Assembly: GCF_024648885.1 (NCBI RefSeq)
Contig: NZ_JANBBF010000009.1
Span: forward strand, 1 to 64,000
Source of the DNA: Prauserella salsuginis
GTDB taxonomy: Bacteria; Actinomycetota; Actinomycetes; Mycobacteriales; Pseudonocardiaceae
Direction of reading: 5' to 3'
Length of the DNA stretch: 64,000 bases
Shown piece after piece: positions 7,727 to 14,908 of the stretch (positions are counted from its first letter, which is position 1; every line of letters starts with the position of its first letter). The notes under the pieces are model-generated. The model ran no database searches, was not told where the DNA came from, and saw only the letters and a program-made list of their open reading frames with translations. Made by a program: the position numbers and the translations under genes.

Positions 7727-8044
7727 ATGGGATTCGAAGCGAAGATCGGCGAGATCGCCAGCTCGAGCGAAGCCGCCGGGGACGTCGCAGCAGCGGTGCG
7801 GAAGGTGGACCCCGCGTCGGTATTGCCGGGCGGCGATGCGGGGATGCCCGGTTCTGAAGCAACGGCCAAGCTGGCCCGCGTCAAGGAATCCTGGAAGGGC
7901 AAGGGCGTGAAGACCGCGAGCGCGCTGGAACAGTACGCACAGAACCTGGCGACAGCCGCCGAGCAGTACCGGAGTAGTGACGCTGCGGCCGAGGAGGATC
8001 TCACTCCGCGGACCGGCCACTCCGGCGGACAGGAGCCGATCTGA
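7727..8044 (+). CDS. Small type VII secretion (EspC/ESX-like) partner protein with YxxxD motif
   Basis: ATG 7727 follows a strong GGGAGGGGG ribosome-binding site and gives 105 residues starting MGFEAKIGEIASSSE. The protein is predicted mostly helical and carries YRSSD near the C-terminus (YAQNLATAAEQYRSSDAAAE), matching the YxxxD/E export signal of type VII substrates. Its stop overlaps the next start (TGATG), so it is translationally coupled to the WXG-headed hydrolase. It is most likely the helical partner or chaperone co-exported with that hydrolase. Exact family (EspC-like versus other ESX-1 associated proteins) is uncertain. Confidence 0.75.
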   Translation: MGFEAKIGEIASSSEAAGDVAAAVRKVDPASVLPGGDAGMPGSEATAKLARVKESWKGKGVKTASALEQYAQNLATAAEQYRSSDAAAEEDLTPRTGHSGGQEPI

Positions 8045-9861
8045 TGGTCACATGGGGCGATGTGACCCGATGGGACGGCGAACCTCTCTCCGATGCCATC
8101 GGTCCGCTGAATCGTGAGTACAACGAGCTGACTACCGCTGGTGAAGACCTCGGGAAAGTGAACGCGCCGGACGGCTGGACCGGCGAAACCGCTACCGCAG
8201 CCGCTCAGCGCGGGAACCAGATCATCGATAGCCTCCAAGAGTGGACCGCTGAAATCGCCGCAGCCAGGCGTGCCATAGCCGCCACCGCGGACGCAGTAAG
8301 CGGCGTCAAGAACGGTGTCAAGGAAGCAGAGCAGCTCGCCAGCGCAAACCACTTTCGCATCGGCGATGACGGTTCCGTCATCGACGAGGGGCCGCCACCG
8401 GACGTCCCGGAAGGTCAACAGGAATCAGTCGCTAACGAACGCGCGTCCCTCGCCAAGGAAATCCAAGAACGCGTGCGGCAGGTCCTGCGCAGCGCCAACG
8501 ACGTAGACAAAGACTTCTGCACCGTACTCGACCGCGTCCTGGCAGCAGACACCGTCGACGCCGGCGCGATGAGCAACGACTCCGTCACCCTGGCTGCGGC
8601 AGGAAACGCCGGCACAGCTCTCGGCTCCCTCAGCATCCCCACACCGCCATCGGGCGACGCCACACCAGCCCAAAATGCGGCATGGTGGGCGAGCTTGTCC
8701 AAAGCCCAACGAGACCGCTTCACGCAGGACTACCCGAAACTGATCGGCAACCGCGACGGCGTTTCGGCCAAGTACCGCGACATCGCCAACCGGGACATCC
8801 TCGCACAAAGCAAACAAGATCTGAAAACCCAGCTCGCACAAGCGAAAGAGGACAACCCCGGATACAAGGACATTCTTGGCCTAGAGAACTCCAACATCGG
8901 AGAGCTGGAAGCCAAGATCGCATCGGTCGAAAAGGTGGAAGGCCTAATCAACGACCCTACCCTTCCCAACCGACACCTTCTCGAACTCGACCTGTCCAAA
9001 ACGCGCGCCGAAGCCGCGGTCGCCAACGGCGACGTCGACAACGCCGACCACGTCGCCGTGTTCACCCCCGGATTCACATCCACCGTCGACGGCAGCCTCG
9101 AGAACTACGACCAAAACATGGCGGACCTTAAGACAAAGTCCGAACAACTGGCCGACCGTGCCGGAAATGGCGGCGACAGTTTCGCCACGGTAACCTATAT
9201 TGGCTACCAAGCTCCACAAGCAGACGAAGGCATGTTTAGCCCCGGCGGGAGTGTGGCCAACGATACCGCCGCAAAAGAAGGCGGCAAGGAGTTGAATTCG
9301 TTCCTGAACGGCATCGATGCCAGCCGGGGAGACAATCCGCCGCATCTGACCTCGTTGGGCCACTCCTATGGTTCGCTGACTTCAAGCTACGCGCTGCAGG
9401 GCGGTACGGGTGTTGACGATGCAGTCATGTTTGGTTCGCCCGGTCTCGGCACCGGCGATACCGGGGATTTGAATGTTCCCGATGGGCACGTCATGTCCTT
9501 GGAAGCCGATAACGACCCGGTAGCCGACATCGGGCGCAGCGGGCACCTCGGCGAAGACCCGTCCTCGATGCCCGGGATGCAACACGGCGAGACCGGAGCG
9601 GTACCCGCCGAGCAGTCGCCGACCGGCCGAGACCTCAAAGGCGTCGAAGGTCACAGTGGCTACTTCACGCCCGACAGTACGAGCCAGCACAATATGGCAG
9701 CTGTCGTCGCAGGACAACACGATCCAGACGAGCAAGACGGTCAAATCGTACAAGGAAACAACGCCGACATGGGCGACGTCGCAGGCCAAGCCGGCCGTAA
9801 CGTCGCATCGGACATCAAAGAGGGAGCAGAAGCAGCATGGAAGTTCGTCACCGGTTGGTGA
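8044..9861 (+). CDS. WXG-headed alpha/beta hydrolase (DUF1023), likely type VII effector
   Basis: A 605-residue protein. Residues 1-200 are helical and resemble an ESX substrate domain with a WTG turn (DGWTGETATAAAQRG). Residues about 320-560 form a DUF1023-type alpha/beta hydrolase: VAVFTPGFTSTVDG, the nucleophile elbow GHSYGS with Ser441, VMFGSPGLG, EADNDPVADIG (candidate Asp) and a late GHSGYF (candidate His). DUF1023 proteins are predicted lipase or esterase-like enzymes. It overlaps both neighbours. Codon use looks less GC-biased than in flanking genes, consistent with its place on a decayed integrative element. Substrate and target are unknown. Confidence 0.85.
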   Translation: MVTWGDVTRWDGEPLSDAIGPLNREYNELTTAGEDLGKVNAPDGWTGETATAAAQRGNQIIDSLQEWTAEIAAARRAIAATADAVSGVKNGVKEAEQLASANHFRIGDDGSVIDEGPPPDVPEGQQESVANERASLAKEIQERVRQVLRSANDVDKDFCTVLDRVLAADTVDAGAMSNDSVTLAAAGNAGTALGSLSIPTPPSGDATPAQNAAWWASLSKAQRDRFTQDYPKLIGNRDGVSAKYRDIANRDILAQSKQDLKTQLAQAKEDNPGYKDILGLENSNIGELEAKIASVEKVEGLINDPTLPNRHLLELDLSKTRAEAAVANGDVDNADHVAVFTPGFTSTVDGSLENYDQNMADLKTKSEQLADRAGNGGDSFATVTYIGYQAPQADEGMFSPGGSVANDTAAKEGGKELNSFLNGIDASRGDNPPHLTSLGHSYGSLTSSYALQGGTGVDDAVMFGSPGLGTGDTGDLNVPDGHVMSLEADNDPVADIGRSGHLGEDPSSMPGMQHGETGAVPAEQSPTGRDLKGVEGHSGYFTPDSTSQHNMAAVVAGQHDPDEQDGQIVQGNNADMGDVAGQAGRNVASDIKEGAEAAWKFVTGW

Positions 9862-10436
9862 AGCCTGCGGTGATCGCATCGAGCCTGGTGGTCCTCATGC
9901 TTGCTTCCGCATGCGGAACGGAGGGTGGGGACATCAACGACGACCCGAACGCCGGCACGGTCCAGGACCAGTTCAACACACTGATGCAACGGCCAAGCTT
10001 CGAAGACATGACCGAACGCTACAAACAAATGATCAAAGAAGTACAAGACGCCACAGTCAACATCGCTGGCATCCCAGAGTGGGAAATCCCAGAGGGCCGC
10101 ACTCCTGTGAGCGGGGCTAGGTGCGGTTTCGACTTCCCCGACATCGGAGGGGATGGCGGAACCCGACAAATCAGCGGGGGCTTGTCCAAGGGCCCCATCC
10201 CCGAAAATCGCTGGCCAGATGTGATTGACCGCGTCACTCAAATCGCTCAACGCTACGGATTTGAGAGTCAACAGGTGTTTCACGACAAGCCGCAGAACCA
10301 TCAAATCAGTTTCTCTGACTCCTACGGTGGCGAATTCTCCTTCGGAACGGAATCCAACACATCGATGGCTATCACCTCCGGCTGCTTCCTGCTGGAGCAG
10401 GCTCGCCAGCGCGGCGCACCCTCCGAAACTGATTAG
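9837..10436 (+). CDS. LppA-like lipoprotein
   Basis: A 199-residue protein overlapping the hydrolase by 25 bases, with start ATG 9837 behind GAGGGAG. The signal peptide ends in LVVLMLASAC with lipobox Cys26, so it should be anchored outside the membrane. The mature part matches the mycobacterial LppA family pattern (PF16708): one Cys after SGAR (RCGFDF), NRWPDVIDRVTQIAQRYGF, then FGTESNTSMAITSGCFLLEQ near the end. In this operon it is well placed to be a surface immunity or chaperone protein for the exported hydrolase; that is inference from gene order only. Confidence 0.78.
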   Translation: MEVRHRLVKPAVIASSLVVLMLASACGTEGGDINDDPNAGTVQDQFNTLMQRPSFEDMTERYKQMIKEVQDATVNIAGIPEWEIPEGRTPVSGARCGFDFPDIGGDGGTRQISGGLSKGPIPENRWPDVIDRVTQIAQRYGFESQQVFHDKPQNHQISFSDSYGGEFSFGTESNTSMAITSGCFLLEQARQRGAPSETD

Positions 10437-10832
10437 GGCAGAACGTAGGAACTCCGCTAACGCTCGATAGCAAGAGTGGTCCCGTAGGATAATCTCGCTT
10501 CCAGCTCGGCCTACGAGACGTCACACCTGAGTGCGAATTCTACGAACCGTTCGCATGCCGCATGCTGGTCGAGGGGAAGCTGGTCGCGCATCATTTCCAG
10601 GCCCCGCATCATTTCCAGGCCCGGAGCGACCGAGTCCAGCTGCCCTAGTGGACGTCAAGATCCATCCCGTCGAGCCCTTCGTCCAGTAGAGGTAAACCCC
10701 TCAGACATCGCAGCTCCGTCACAGCGCCACGGTGGAGCAGCCCCCGCGTCGGCCGAGAGCGTCTCACCCGTATGAACTATAGCCGAGCCACCGCGGTGCA
10801 GTGGGACTGCTGCCGAATTGCCCTCTAAGAGA
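10437..10832. other. Non-coding stretch of the island with tandem duplication and GC-rich hairpins
   Basis: No convincing gene. An 18-bp unit, CGCATCATTTCCAGGCCC, is perfectly duplicated at 10587-10604 and 10605-10622. Downstream (10840-10915) lie hairpin-rich sequences such as GCGCGCTTCGCGCGC; these could be a relic transfer origin or terminator. Confidence 0.4.
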
Positions 10833-11399
10833 TCAAGGGCTGCGCGCTTCGCGCGCCGCCGCCGGGGCACGCCCGGCCTCCCGCTGGCGCTCCCGGCCGG
10901 CGGCCCCGGCGCGCACAACGAACGACGCCACCCGACCCTCAGAGCAACCAGGCAGCCGCCTCTCACCACGAGTCGGCCCCTTCACGCCCGGTAGATCGTC
11001 TGACACCGCGCCGACCGCCTCAAGGGCGTCGCCTTCCAGCCCTAGCCCCTCGACATCCGCGAGCGCCAAACCTGCACGCTTCCCGTCCGTGAAACACCGC
11101 TGGTAGGCAACCAGCGCCGCAGACCATAGTGCGCGGATAACGACGGAATCGCCCTCGTTATCCGGGAGTTCCATCTCCACCAACAAGCGCTCGGCCGCAC
11201 GCATCACGAACGACAGGTCCTCGCCGACAGAAGCAAGATCAGCCACACGACGTGCCTCTGGCGACCGTATCTCAAGGCCGTCGGTCCACTCGCCGTCACC
11301 GGCATCTTCCGAAGAGGTCACTGCACGTCCAATCGGACAGGTATAGCTAGGAAACTCTAGCCAGCTGGCCCCCTCCGCGTACACGACAACTCGGGCCAT
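10833..11399 (-). pseudogene. Hypothetical integrative-element protein with abnormal C-terminus
   Basis: From ATG 11399 the frame gives MARVVVYAEGASWLEFPSYT..., with a plausible core ending VIRALWSAALVAYQRCFTDG and KRAGLALADVEGL. After about residue 130 the sequence turns into Arg/Gly/Ala-rich low complexity (RGERRLPGCSEGR...), which suggests a frameshift and loss of the true C-terminus. I do not know the family. The start codon lies within the TAATGGCCC repeat pair at 11392-11412. It is the last gene before the right attachment copy. Confidence 0.4.
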
Positions 11400-11412
11400 T
11401 AGCGGGCCATTA
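11392..11412. repeat. Paired TAATGGCCC boxes near the right attachment site
   Basis: Copy of the 7080-7100 element with one mismatch and in the same orientation, about 85 bases inside the right attachment repeat. Confidence 0.5.
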
Positions 11413-11497
11413 AGGGCGGTCAACCAGGGTCAACAGAGACACCCCACGCGCACGGTCACCCGCAGGTCAGGGCCGCTTTCCAGGCGCGTCCGCCTGA

Positions 11498-11594
11498 TTC
11501 CCAAGCTGAGAACGCGGGTTCGATTCCCGTCATCCGCTCCAACCACGAAGGCCCAGGTCAGAAGGCATCCACTTCGGACCTGGGCCTTCGTCGT
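11498..11594. repeat. attR-like direct repeat of tRNA-Gly 3' half and terminator
   Basis: Ninety-seven bases matching 6963-7059 with two mismatches, starting in the anticodon loop. There is no 5' tRNA half in front of it, so it is not a functional tRNA. It marks the right boundary of the ~4.5-kb island remnant and the left boundary of the next one. Confidence 0.85.
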
Positions 11595-11775
11595 GCCGGG
11601 GCCGAACGAGCCCGCCAACAACATCGGTCGGCGGACGTCTCGTCCCCACCCTCCTCGGAATCCGCCTCCGAGCGTCTCTCCCCGGTGCTCGTCAACCGGA
11701 GCTGAGTCCGGTCAGCGATCATCCGGTCGGCCTCGCTGGGAGCCCGCTGGTAGATCAGGGTCGTCCCCGGGTGGC
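11591..11775 (-). pseudogene. Tyrosine integrase, C-terminal relic 2
   Basis: Minus strand, frame shifted relative to the DUF2283 gene, reads PGTTLIYQRAPSEADRMIAD then RTQLRLT and an acidic tail. This corresponds to ALIYQRATDEAGQRIADQLS of relic 1. It begins where the DUF2283 reading frame loses similarity and sits directly inside the second tRNA repeat, the same geometry as relic 1, showing that a second, related element integrated at the same site. Confidence 0.65.
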
Positions 11776-12002
11776 ATGGCCTGCGCAAGCAGATCCGGGT
11801 GCAGGAGGGCCGAGGCCTCGAGGACTTCAAGGCCCGTGATCTTGCCGTCCTTCCAGTCCATGACGACCGTCGCCGGGGAGTCCGGTGGTGTTTCCAACTC
11901 GATTGATTCCCGGCCAGGCGTGAGCCGGGCGTCGGTGAGGTAGAGGTAGGCGGCGTCGACCTCAGGGGCGTATTCGATGCGCCCCTGAGCATGGTGACCC
12001 AT
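11712..12002 (-). CDS. DUF2283 domain small protein, 3' end fused to integrase relic
   Basis: Ninety-six residues starting MGHHAQGRIEYAPEVDAAYL. The EYAPEVDAAYLYLTDAR and VVMDWKDGKITGLEVLEASA segments match DUF2283, a small beta-rich family of unknown function often found on mobile or toxin-antitoxin-rich DNA. Its usual length is 60-75 residues; the last ~20 residues (PPGDDPDLPAGSQRGRPDDR) come from the integrase relic read in another frame, so the natural C-terminus may have been replaced. Monocistronic here. Confidence 0.7.
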   Translation of the reverse strand: MGHHAQGRIEYAPEVDAAYLYLTDARLTPGRESIELETPPDSPATVVMDWKDGKITGLEVLEASALLHPDLLAQAMPPGDDPDLPAGSQRGRPDDR

Positions 12003-12064
12003 CAGGCCCTGGTGCCCATCGCGTTCTGCGCCCTACGGCAAGGACACGTCCGGCTCAGTGACCG

Positions 12065-12415
12065 TCAACGTGGTTCGAGCAGGCAGAACTCGTTGCCCTC
12101 AGGATCCGCGAGAACGGTCCACTCGGCCTCGGCGGGTTGTCCCACGGAAACCCGAGACGCTCCCCGTGCGAGCAGCCCATCCAGCGTCGCCTCGTGGTCA
12201 CCGGCATACAGGTCGAGATGCAACCGGTTCTTGACCGACTTCGGGTCATCGACCGCCACGAAGAACAGGGAAGGCGCGCGTCCACCTGGTTCCTGCACTT
12301 CGACGCCTCCAGGGACCGGATCCGTCAACCTCCAGCCGAGCGTCTCCGCCCACCACTGCGCGAGGGAGAACGGGTCGCGCGCATCGATGGTCAACGCCTC
12401 CCACCTGATCACCAT
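12065..12415 (-). CDS. VOC (glyoxalase-like) family protein
   Basis: From ATG 12415 the product is 116 residues: MVIRWEALTIDARDPFSLAQ, WWAETLGWRL, then LHLDLYAGDHEATLDGLLARGA and the closing WTVLADPEGNEFCLLEPR. This is a two-module vicinal oxygen chelate fold of the glyoxalase-like type; LHLDL and the final Glu are at metal-ligand positions. Substrate cannot be predicted. It lies between the second and third attachment scars, so it may be island cargo. An upstream in-frame start (12487) adds 24 residues unlike the family. Confidence 0.82.
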   Translation of the reverse strand: MVIRWEALTIDARDPFSLAQWWAETLGWRLTDPVPGGVEVQEPGGRAPSLFFVAVDDPKSVKNRLHLDLYAGDHEATLDGLLARGASRVSVGQPAEAEWTVLADPEGNEFCLLEPR

Positions 12416-12501
12416 GACGGCAGGATCCACCGACCCACGCCAACCAGCAACAGCAGTCACCGACAGGCACCCGGCGCACACCCTCACCTGCAGCAGGTCG
12501 A

Positions 12502-12564
12502 GGCCACTTTCCAGGGACGTCCCGCCTGATTCCCGAGCGGCGGGCCGATTCCGTCATCCGCTCC
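12502..12564. repeat. Degenerate third copy of the attachment-site region
   Basis: GGCCACTTTCCAGGGACG, CCGCCTGATTCCC and TTCCGTCATCCGCTCC align in order with 11471-11543, which includes island-side flank plus tRNA 3' end. The tRNA-like part has lost its T-arm pairing. It is best read as an older, decayed right attachment scar. Confidence 0.6.
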
Positions 12565-12644
12565 GGCGCCGGAGCTTGCTCGGCTCGCCAACAACGTGCC
12601 AGCAACATCAAGCGGCGCAGCTACTTCTTGACAGGATTCACCAT

Positions 12645-13388
12645 GTGACAGACGAACAGGAAAACACAGGGGTCCAAGAGCGGCGACGAGTAAACGACTA
12701 CGACGCTTTCGCCGCAGCCTACTCGGCGGAGAACGACGGCAGCCTCGCCAACGCCTACTACGAGCGCCCCGCGATGCTGGCGCTGGTGGGAGACGTCGCG
12801 GGCCACAGCGTCCTCGATGTCGGGTGCGGTTCAGGAAAGCTGTCGGCCTCGTTACGCGACCGCGGCGCCACCGTCACCGGCATCGACGCCAGCGCCGGAA
12901 TGCTCGAACTGGCCGAGCAACGCCTCGGCGACGACACCGAGCTGCTGCTGGTGGATCTGAACGACCCACTGCCGTTCGACGACGAAACCTTCGATGACGC
13001 GATCGCCTCGCTGGTGCTGCACTACCTGGAGGACTGGACTGCGGCCCTGGCCGAAATGCGGCGGGTGCTGAAGCCCGGCGGCAGGCTTTTCGCGTCGGTC
13101 GACCACCCTTTCGTCGCCTACACCATCCAGGATCCCAGACCGAACTACTTCGCGAACACGAGTTACGAGTTCGAATGGGAATTCGGTGGCCGGCGTGTCC
13201 CGATGCGGTTCTGGAGGAAGTCGCTGCAGTCGATGCTCGACGCGTTCACGTCCGCCGGTTTCCGTGTCGCAAGCATCAACGAACCGCAACCCGCGCCGGA
13301 GGCACGCGAGCTGTTCCCCCAGGACTTCGAGCACGTCTCGACCGCACCCGTATTCCTATTCTTCGCGCTCGAAGCGGTTCAGGACTAG
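12645..13388 (+). CDS. Class I SAM-dependent methyltransferase
   Basis: From GTG 12645 (preceded by AGGATT) the product is 247 residues. It contains the SAM-binding motif I VLDVGCGSGKLSASLRDRGA, motif II VTGIDASAGMLELAEQRL, then LLLVDLNDPLPFDDETFDDA and VLKPGGRLFASVDHPF, typical of Methyltransf_11 proteins. The C-terminal part (RRVPMRFWRKSLQSMLDAFT and the NEPQPAPEARELFP segment) is common in small-molecule methyltransferases of unknown substrate. It lies between the degenerate attachment copies and may be cargo. The long upstream open frame has no coding character. Confidence 0.88.
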   Translation: MTDEQENTGVQERRRVNDYDAFAAAYSAENDGSLANAYYERPAMLALVGDVAGHSVLDVGCGSGKLSASLRDRGATVTGIDASAGMLELAEQRLGDDTELLLVDLNDPLPFDDETFDDAIASLVLHYLEDWTAALAEMRRVLKPGGRLFASVDHPFVAYTIQDPRPNYFANTSYEFEWEFGGRRVPMRFWRKSLQSMLDAFTSAGFRVASINEPQPAPEARELFPQDFEHVSTAPVFLFFALEAVQD

Positions 13389-13415
13389 CTTCCTGCCCTG
13401 GTCAGCAGGCCGGTA

Positions 13416-13484
13416 AACCACGGTCAACAGCGATAGTTCGCGCACACCCGGTTGCCGCACCCTGATCGCCAAGCCACTCCCGTC
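13416..13484. repeat. Possible fourth, very degenerate attachment scar
   Basis: AACCACGGTCAACAG resembles AACCAGGGTCAACAG at 11421-11435 (in the flank of the second copy), and CCTGATCGCCAAGC...CTCCCGTCATC loosely follows CCTGATTCCCAAGC...TTCCCGTCATC. Weak on its own; supported by order and spacing. Confidence 0.3.
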
Positions 13485-13497
13485 ATCGGGGGTGTCG

Positions 13498-14424
13498 TCA
13501 AGACCCGTCCGGTGTTGCCACTCGGTCGGCGAGCCGCGCCGCCCATTGCCGAAACGTCTGCGGTGGTCGGCCGAGTAGCGTCCGGGCCGTTTCCTCCTGC
13601 TCTCGCAACGCCGGATTGTCGGGCTGCGCGGCGAAAGCGGGCAACGCGTACAGCATCACGCCGATCGTGTCCTCGGGCCAGCCTGCCTGCCGCCACCGCT
13701 CCGCCGCTTCGTCCGCCGTCAATTCGACCAGCTGCGGTTCGACACCGAGAGCAGCGCCAAGGGCGGCGAGCCGTTCCACCGCGCTCACGGTCGTCCCGCT
13801 GACATCGACCGTCCCGCTGCGCCGGTCGCCGAGCAGCAGGGTCGCGGCGATCTCGGCCAGATCGTCCTCGTGGATGAATGCGTACGGCGCAGTGGGCAGG
13901 TACTCGTGAACCTGTTGACCGCGTCGAATCCTGTCCACCACCGCGGAACCCGGAATGGGGTACCCGCCGACGTCCGCGCTGGCCATCACCGCCGTCGGCC
14001 GCAGCCACAACCGGCCGATCCCGCCGTTTTCCAGGCACCGTTCGAACGCCGACCATTGCCACGTTTCGTCCGATATCCCGGCGTCGAAATCGGATCCGTG
14101 TGAGCCGAGCACCACGACCCGCCTGACCCGTCCCGTGACGAGCGTGGTGGTGAGCTCGCGCAGGGACGCGAGGGGTTCACCGACGAGGCCGGCGAGGAAC
14201 ACCAGCTCGGCATCCGCAACGGCCGCGGCGAACTCGGCCGGGTCGGTGACCCGGCCGAGATGCAGCTCGACGCCATCAGGCCAATCGCCGGCCTCCGATT
14301 CCGGGACGAGCACACGAACCCGCTGCCCACGTTCGGACAGCCGTTCCGCCAGAGTCCGGACCACCGGCACGGTCGGTACGGCTCCCGGTGCCCGGGAGGC
14401 GGGCATCGCCGTCAACAGCATCAT
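13498..14424 (-). CDS. NAD(P)-binding/NmrA-like SDR family protein lacking the glycine motif
   Basis: A 308-residue protein with atypical-SDR features: RVRVLVPESEAGDWPDGVEL, AELVFLAGLVGEPLASLRE, VVVLGSHGSDFDAGISDETW, LRPTAVMAS, and the C-terminal half typical of NmrA/SDR-a5 proteins (AYAFIHEDDLAEIAATLLLG, GTVDVSGTTVSAVERLAALG, LLGRPPQTFRQWA). The N-terminus MMLLTAMPASRAPGAVPTVP lacks the usual GxxGxxG dinucleotide loop, so cofactor binding may be lost or altered. Two adjacent ATG codons are possible starts. It follows the DrrAB-like operon on the same strand after a 135-base gap. Confidence 0.75.
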   Translation of the reverse strand: MMLLTAMPASRAPGAVPTVPVVRTLAERLSERGQRVRVLVPESEAGDWPDGVELHLGRVTDPAEFAAAVADAELVFLAGLVGEPLASLRELTTTLVTGRVRRVVVLGSHGSDFDAGISDETWQWSAFERCLENGGIGRLWLRPTAVMASADVGGYPIPGSAVVDRIRRGQQVHEYLPTAPYAFIHEDDLAEIAATLLLGDRRSGTVDVSGTTVSAVERLAALGAALGVEPQLVELTADEAAERWRQAGWPEDTIGVMLYALPAFAAQPDNPALREQEETARTLLGRPPQTFRQWAARLADRVATPDGS

Positions 14425-14559
14425 CGGAACTCCCCGTGCAGACCGTTCGCTCGACCCGAAGCTAGCGACGGCCGAGTGCGCTTCTCTAGTCGAGAGTCGC
14501 GACGGATTTATCGAGTCCTCGCGCGCCGCCCTGGCACCGAGCCACGTCTCGAACGCGCA

Positions 14560-14907
14560 CTACTCGATCCACCGAAATCGCACGAAGGTCGGCGGATCAG
14601 CTCGCCAGGTGCTGATGATCGCGCGGTGTTCTGCGTACTTGCCCGCGAACGCATCGAGGGCGTGATCCACCTCCTCGGCGTCGTGGACGAGCGCGGCCTC
14701 GGCCGTCCAGGACAGGTGACCCCGGCGAAGTTCGACAGCCGATGCCGCCACCGCATTCCGCAGCCAGTCGCTCCGCAACCCGTGCCGGGCCGCGACGTAG
14801 ACCGCGCCTCCCGCGCCCGCGAACCACGTCGTGACCGGGTGGACCCTGCCCGTCACACGCCCCCGGGTGACGATCCGGATGGTCTTGACCTTCGGATCCC
14901 ACGCCAC
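14560..14907 (-). CDS. Deazaflavin (F420)-dependent nitroreductase/quinone reductase-like protein (Ddn family)
   Basis: A 115-residue protein from GTG 14907, one base after the permease stop. It contains the split-barrel pattern of the Ddn/DUF385 family: TIRIVTRGRVTGRVHPVTTW, FAGAGGAVYVAARHG, SDWLRNAVAASAVELRRG. Canonical members are about 120-150 residues and use F420H2; this one is at the short end. Tight coupling to the exporter genes suggests a shared detoxification role, which is inference. Confidence 0.72.
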   Translation of the reverse strand: MAWDPKVKTIRIVTRGRVTGRVHPVTTWFAGAGGAVYVAARHGLRSDWLRNAVAASAVELRRGHLSWTAEAALVHDAEEVDHALDAFAGKYAEHRAIISTWRADPPTFVRFRWIE

Positions 14908-14908
14908 G

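Noticed and set aside
11498-11540. Second tRNA-Gly
   Set aside because: Only the 3' half from the anticodon loop onward is present; there is no 5' acceptor strand or D arm, so it is an attachment copy.
11430-11624. Open frame containing DDGNRTRVLSLGI
   Set aside because: This peptide is the antisense translation of the tRNA-Gly 3' end in the attachment repeat, a well-known source of false genes.
11991-12644. Long upstream extension of the methyltransferase frame
   Set aside because: It runs antisense through the VOC gene and the attachment scar; the GTG at 12645 gives the normal methyltransferase length.
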